Source of the DNA: Lutibacter sp. Hel_I_33_5
GTDB taxonomy: Bacteria; Bacteroidota; Bacteroidia; Flavobacteriales; Flavobacteriaceae
Direction of reading: 5' to 3'
NCBI RefSeq assembly: GCF_007827455.1
Contig: NZ_VISM01000001.1
Location: 558,001-622,000, forward strand
Length of the DNA: 64,000 nucleotides
Each line of letters starts with the position of its first letter. Position 1 is the first letter of the stretch. Of this stretch, positions 61,389 to 64,000 are shown one piece after another. The position numbers were made by a program, and so were the translations under genes. Under the pieces are notes generated by a model. It did not search any database and was not told the DNA's origin. It was given only the letters and a program-made list of their open reading frames with translations.

Positions 61389-62048
61389 ATGATAAAAGCA
61401 AAAAACATACATAAATATTTTGGCGATATTGAAGTTTTAAAAGGCGTAAATCTTCATATTAAAAAAGGAGAAATAGTTGCTATTGTTGGCCCTTCTGGTG
61501 CTGGAAAAACCACACTATTACAAATTTTAGGAACTTTAGATAAGCCAACTAAAAATGAAGATTATCATTTAGAATTAAATAACATATCACTTAAAGAATT
61601 ATCCGATGTTAAAGTTTCATCATTTAGAAATTCACATATCGGCTTTATTTTTCAATTTCATCAATTACTACCAGAGTTTACCGCTTTAGAAAATGTGTGT
61701 ATTCCCGCTTTTATTGGTGGGAAATCCAAATCCGAAACAGAAAAAAAAGCAAAAAAATTATTAGCTTTCTTAGGATTAACTGATAGAGAAGATCATAAAC
61801 CAAACGAGCTTTCTGGAGGAGAGCAACAACGTGTTGCCGTCGCAAGAGCATTAATAAATGATCCATCAGTAATTTTTGCCGATGAACCTAGTGGAAATTT
61901 AGATTCTGCCTCAGCAAAAAACCTACATGAACTTTTCTTTAAACTAAGAGATGAATTTGGTCAAACCTTTGTATTGGTTACCCACAATAAAGAGCTAGCT
62001 AAAATGGCGGATAGAACGTTAACAATGAAAGACGGTATCATTATATAA
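61389..62048 (+). CDS. lolD: LolD-type ABC transporter ATP-binding protein
   Basis: 219 aa. Walker [14 protein letters not shown]-loop in [18 protein letters not shown], the ABC signature [15 protein letters not shown], Walker [13 protein letters not shown], and the switch His in LVTHNKELA. The sequence matches LolD/MacB-type ATPases. It would power extraction of lipoproteins from the inner membrane with LolC/E permeases that are not in the window. Confidence 0.9.
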   Translation: MIKAKNIHKYFGDIEVLKGVNLHIKKGEIVAIVGPSGAGKTTLLQILGTLDKPTKNEDYHLELNNISLKELSDVKVSSFRNSHIGFIFQFHQLLPEFTALENVCIPAFIGGKSKSETEKKAKKLLAFLGLTDREDHKPNELSGGEQQRVAVARALINDPSVIFADEPSGNLDSASAKNLHELFFKLRDEFGQTFVLVTHNKELAKMADRTLTMKDGIII

Positions 62049-62055
62049 CACTGTT

Positions 62056-63084
62056 ATGAAAAAATTATCTTTATTATTATTTGCACTTTTAATATTTAGT
62101 TCTTGTGCAACTATTTTAAATAAAAAGACTTCTGTAGTTAAAATTTCTGCAGATAAAGAAAGTAAGATTATCTTCCAAAAAGATACCATTCTAATTAATA
62201 AAAAGCAGATAAAAATAAGACCTATTCGCTCTAAAAAAAACTTAAAGGTAACAGTTTTAAAGGATAGTTTAAAGAGAGATTTTTATTTTGAAAACAAAAT
62301 CTCACCTCTTTTCTGGATGAATATTACAAGTATTTATAGTATTGGAATGCTAGTAGATTTATTCAGTGATAAACGTTTTACTTATAAACATAATTTACAT
62401 TTTATAACAGATCGTCTTTCAAAAAAAATAGAACTAAGCAGCAAAAAAATAGCTTTAATTCCAAAAAATAAACTTTTTATATACACTTCCCCAATAAAAC
62501 TAGTTGATTTCACCTCCATACCAATGACAACTTTAGGTGTAGAATATTTTGTGAAAAATAATTTTAGTATCAGTGCAGAATACGGTACATTTTTAAGAAC
62601 CAAAAAACTACGAAGACACAATGTTACTTACCTAAGAGAGAATGCATATACGTATAGGTTGGAAACAAAAGTATACAACATCATTAATTTAACTCAGAAC
62701 GTACATTCAAATGAATATATAGGATTAGAATTTCGCAAAATAGTTAGTCAGTATAATGATTATTTAGATTATTCTGAAAGAACAGACAAATATCAATATA
62801 ATTATACAAGAGATGATTTTGCTACTTATAAAAATGTAACAGTTGTTAATTTTAAATATGGAATGATTGTTCCTATTGGTAATAGGTTATATTTTGATTT
62901 TTATGGTGGTTTAGGCATAAGAACAAAAAGATTTGATCATATAAATTTAGAATATGATAAATCACTACATAGTTTATTTGACTTAGACGACTTTCCTACT
63001 TTCGATTTAAACTATTTTAGAGATTATAATAAAAGAAGCCTGTTAAATATATCTCTTGGTTTTAAGTTCGGTTTTAAATTATAA
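62056..63084 (+). CDS. Lipoprotein with membrane beta-strand region, unknown function
   Basis: 342 aa. Lipobox in LLIFSSCATIL. The N-terminal ~130 residues carry a beta-rich domain (VVKISADKESKIIFQKDTILIN) and a hydrophobic segment (FWMNITSIYSIGMLVDLF). The C-terminal ~200 residues have outer-membrane-like strands (MTTLGVEYFVKNNFSISAEYGTFL, LYFDFYGGLGIRTKRF, LNISLGFKFGFKL). Unrecognised. It starts 7 nt after lolD and ends 2 nt before the next gene. Confidence 0.75.
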   Translation: MKKLSLLLFALLIFSSCATILNKKTSVVKISADKESKIIFQKDTILINKKQIKIRPIRSKKNLKVTVLKDSLKRDFYFENKISPLFWMNITSIYSIGMLVDLFSDKRFTYKHNLHFITDRLSKKIELSSKKIALIPKNKLFIYTSPIKLVDFTSIPMTTLGVEYFVKNNFSISAEYGTFLRTKKLRRHNVTYLRENAYTYRLETKVYNIINLTQNVHSNEYIGLEFRKIVSQYNDYLDYSERTDKYQYNYTRDDFATYKNVTVVNFKYGMIVPIGNRLYFDFYGGLGIRTKRFDHINLEYDKSLHSLFDLDDFPTFDLNYFRDYNKRSLLNISLGFKFGFKL

Positions 63085-63086
63085 CA

Positions 63087-63851
63087 ATGAACCAAATAGA
63101 ACTGGAAGAATTCTTAGAAGAGAAAGTCTCTCTATACAATCAACCAAAGTTTATAGAATCTGACCCAATTCAAATTCCACATCAATTTTCTTTAAAAGAA
63201 GATATAGAAATTGCAGGTTTTTTAACCGCTACAATTGCTTGGGGAAATAGAAAAATGATTATCAAAAATGCTTCTAAAATGATGGAGCTATTAGGGAATT
63301 CACCTTATGATTTTATCCTAAATCATAAAAAAAATCATTTAGATTCTATAGAGAATTTTGTACACCGAACATTTAATGTTATTGATTTTCAGTATTTTAT
63401 CACTTCTCTTCAAAATATTTACAAAAATCATAACGGAATAGAAAGCGCTTTATCAATAAAAGATAACACTTCAAATTATAAAACAAGTATAGCTAGTTTT
63501 AAAAAATTGTTTTTTGAAATTCCACACCCAGAAAGAACAACAAAACATGTTTCTGATCCATTAAAAAACTCAGCTTCCAAACGCATCATCATGTTTTTAC
63601 GTTGGATGGTTAGAAATGATACTGTTGGTGTAGATTTTGGAATTTGGAAAACTCACAACCCATCAAATTTATCCTGTCCGTTAGATGTACATTCAGGAAA
63701 TATCGCTAGAAAATTAAAAATCCTTTCTAGAAAACAAAACGATTGGAAAGCCGTTGAAGAATTAGATCTTATTTTAAGAGATTTTGATAAAAATGATCCT
63801 TCAAAATATGATTTTGCATTATTTGGCTTAGGTGTTTTCGAAAAGTTTTAA
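63087..63851 (+). CDS. TIGR02757 family protein
   Basis: 254 aa. Helical protein with the conserved segments ATIAWGNRKMIIKNASKMMELLGNSPYDFIL, LFFEIPHPERTTKHVSDPLKNSASKRIIMFLRWMVR, VDFGIWK and PLDVHSGNIARKLKIL. The family resembles helix-hairpin-helix DNA glycosylase-like folds; its role is unknown. It is last in the lolD-lipoprotein run. Confidence 0.88.
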   Translation: MNQIELEEFLEEKVSLYNQPKFIESDPIQIPHQFSLKEDIEIAGFLTATIAWGNRKMIIKNASKMMELLGNSPYDFILNHKKNHLDSIENFVHRTFNVIDFQYFITSLQNIYKNHNGIESALSIKDNTSNYKTSIASFKKLFFEIPHPERTTKHVSDPLKNSASKRIIMFLRWMVRNDTVGVDFGIWKTHNPSNLSCPLDVHSGNIARKLKILSRKQNDWKAVEELDLILRDFDKNDPSKYDFALFGLGVFEKF

Positions 63852-63919
63852 TTAGAAGTTAACAACGGTATTATTCTTTCTCTTTTTTAAATTAAATTAG
63901 TCTTTTAAATATTTTAATC

Positions 63920-64000
63920 ATGAAAAGACTATTATATATTCTATCGTTTGTTTTTATTTATAATGCAAATGCACAAGACCCAAGAATTCCTTTAGACACA
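63920..64000 (+). CDS. Secreted protein, 5' end only (cut by window edge)
   Basis: 27 codons are visible: MKRLLYILSFVFIYNANAQ is a signal peptide, then DPRIPLDT. Too short for a family call. Confidence 0.6.
   Translation, partial: MKRLLYILSFVFIYNANAQDPRIPLDT

Overview
The window is AT-rich chromosomal DNA from a member of the Bacteroidota, almost certainly the family Flavobacteriaceae. A marine Polaribacter/Tenacibaculum-like organism is my guess. The evidence is a secreted protein with a type IX secretion C-terminal sorting tail, promoters with the Bacteroidota -7 box TAnnTTTG, little Shine-Dalgarno signal, menaquinone genes, a Bacteroidota-type LptD and the divergent tamB/tsaD pair. I found no tRNA, rRNA, CRISPR array, prophage or intact insertion sequence. 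The region reads as stable chromosome.

Layout. 1-410 is the 5' part of lpxD. 506-5753 (minus) is a redox/stress block: doxX-like, osmC-like, NAD(P)H:FMN reductase, a 33-aa CDGSH iron-sulfur protein, a glutaredoxin-fold protein without the CxxC, marR, pirin and fadH. Three near-identical palindromes built on TTCC-N2-GGAA sit upstream of its transcription units and look like operators of the local MarR protein. A MarR-GNAT fusion diverges from the block. 6842-16193 (minus) is an eight-gene unit of unknown function: a coiled-coil protein, an unknown soluble protein, an AAA+ ATPase, a NudK-like Nudix hydrolase and four poorly recognised proteins, three of them membrane proteins. 16446-21370 is the glyoxylate shunt (aceB, aceA) with a divergent ScfR/RamB-type regulator. 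It is followed by an acyl-CoA carboxylase beta subunit, a secreted unknown, a YebC-family protein and a T9SS beta-propeller protein.

26288-31625 (minus) carries menaquinone genes menE, menC and menA interleaved with a CPBP protease, an SRPBCC protein and a DUF4349 lipoprotein. It continues upstream into two Fe-S electron-transfer proteins, an MCE/MlaD lipid-transport protein and an N-acetylmuramoyl-L-alanine amidase. lptD diverges from the amidase and is followed by two tandem-repeat tracts and ridA. 39376-41376 is pfkA-gapA (glycolysis). 41533-47127 is tamB divergent from tsaD. 47175-49159 is three exported proteins (Trx-like, TlpA, S1/P1 nuclease). 49284-51224 is a six-member SPFH/Arc operon with four very small or short unknown proteins. 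The rest is a large BNR-propeller protein, DUF2490, DUF819, a DUF4369 lipoprotein, sucC, a DUF5916 outer-membrane-like protein, lolD, a lipoprotein and a TIGR02757 protein. A truncated secreted protein ends the window.

Themes: central carbon metabolism (glyoxylate shunt, glycolysis, the succinyl-CoA step), outer-membrane biogenesis (LpxD, LptD, TamB, MCE, LolD) and thiol/flavin redox defence. The best candidates for new biology are the MarR operator set (with its Cys-less glutaredoxin and mini-CDGSH protein) and the 6842-16193 AAA+/coiled-coil/membrane operon. Smaller points are mobile-type short repeats that have entered or border coding sequence, and TTG starts on lptD and tsaD.
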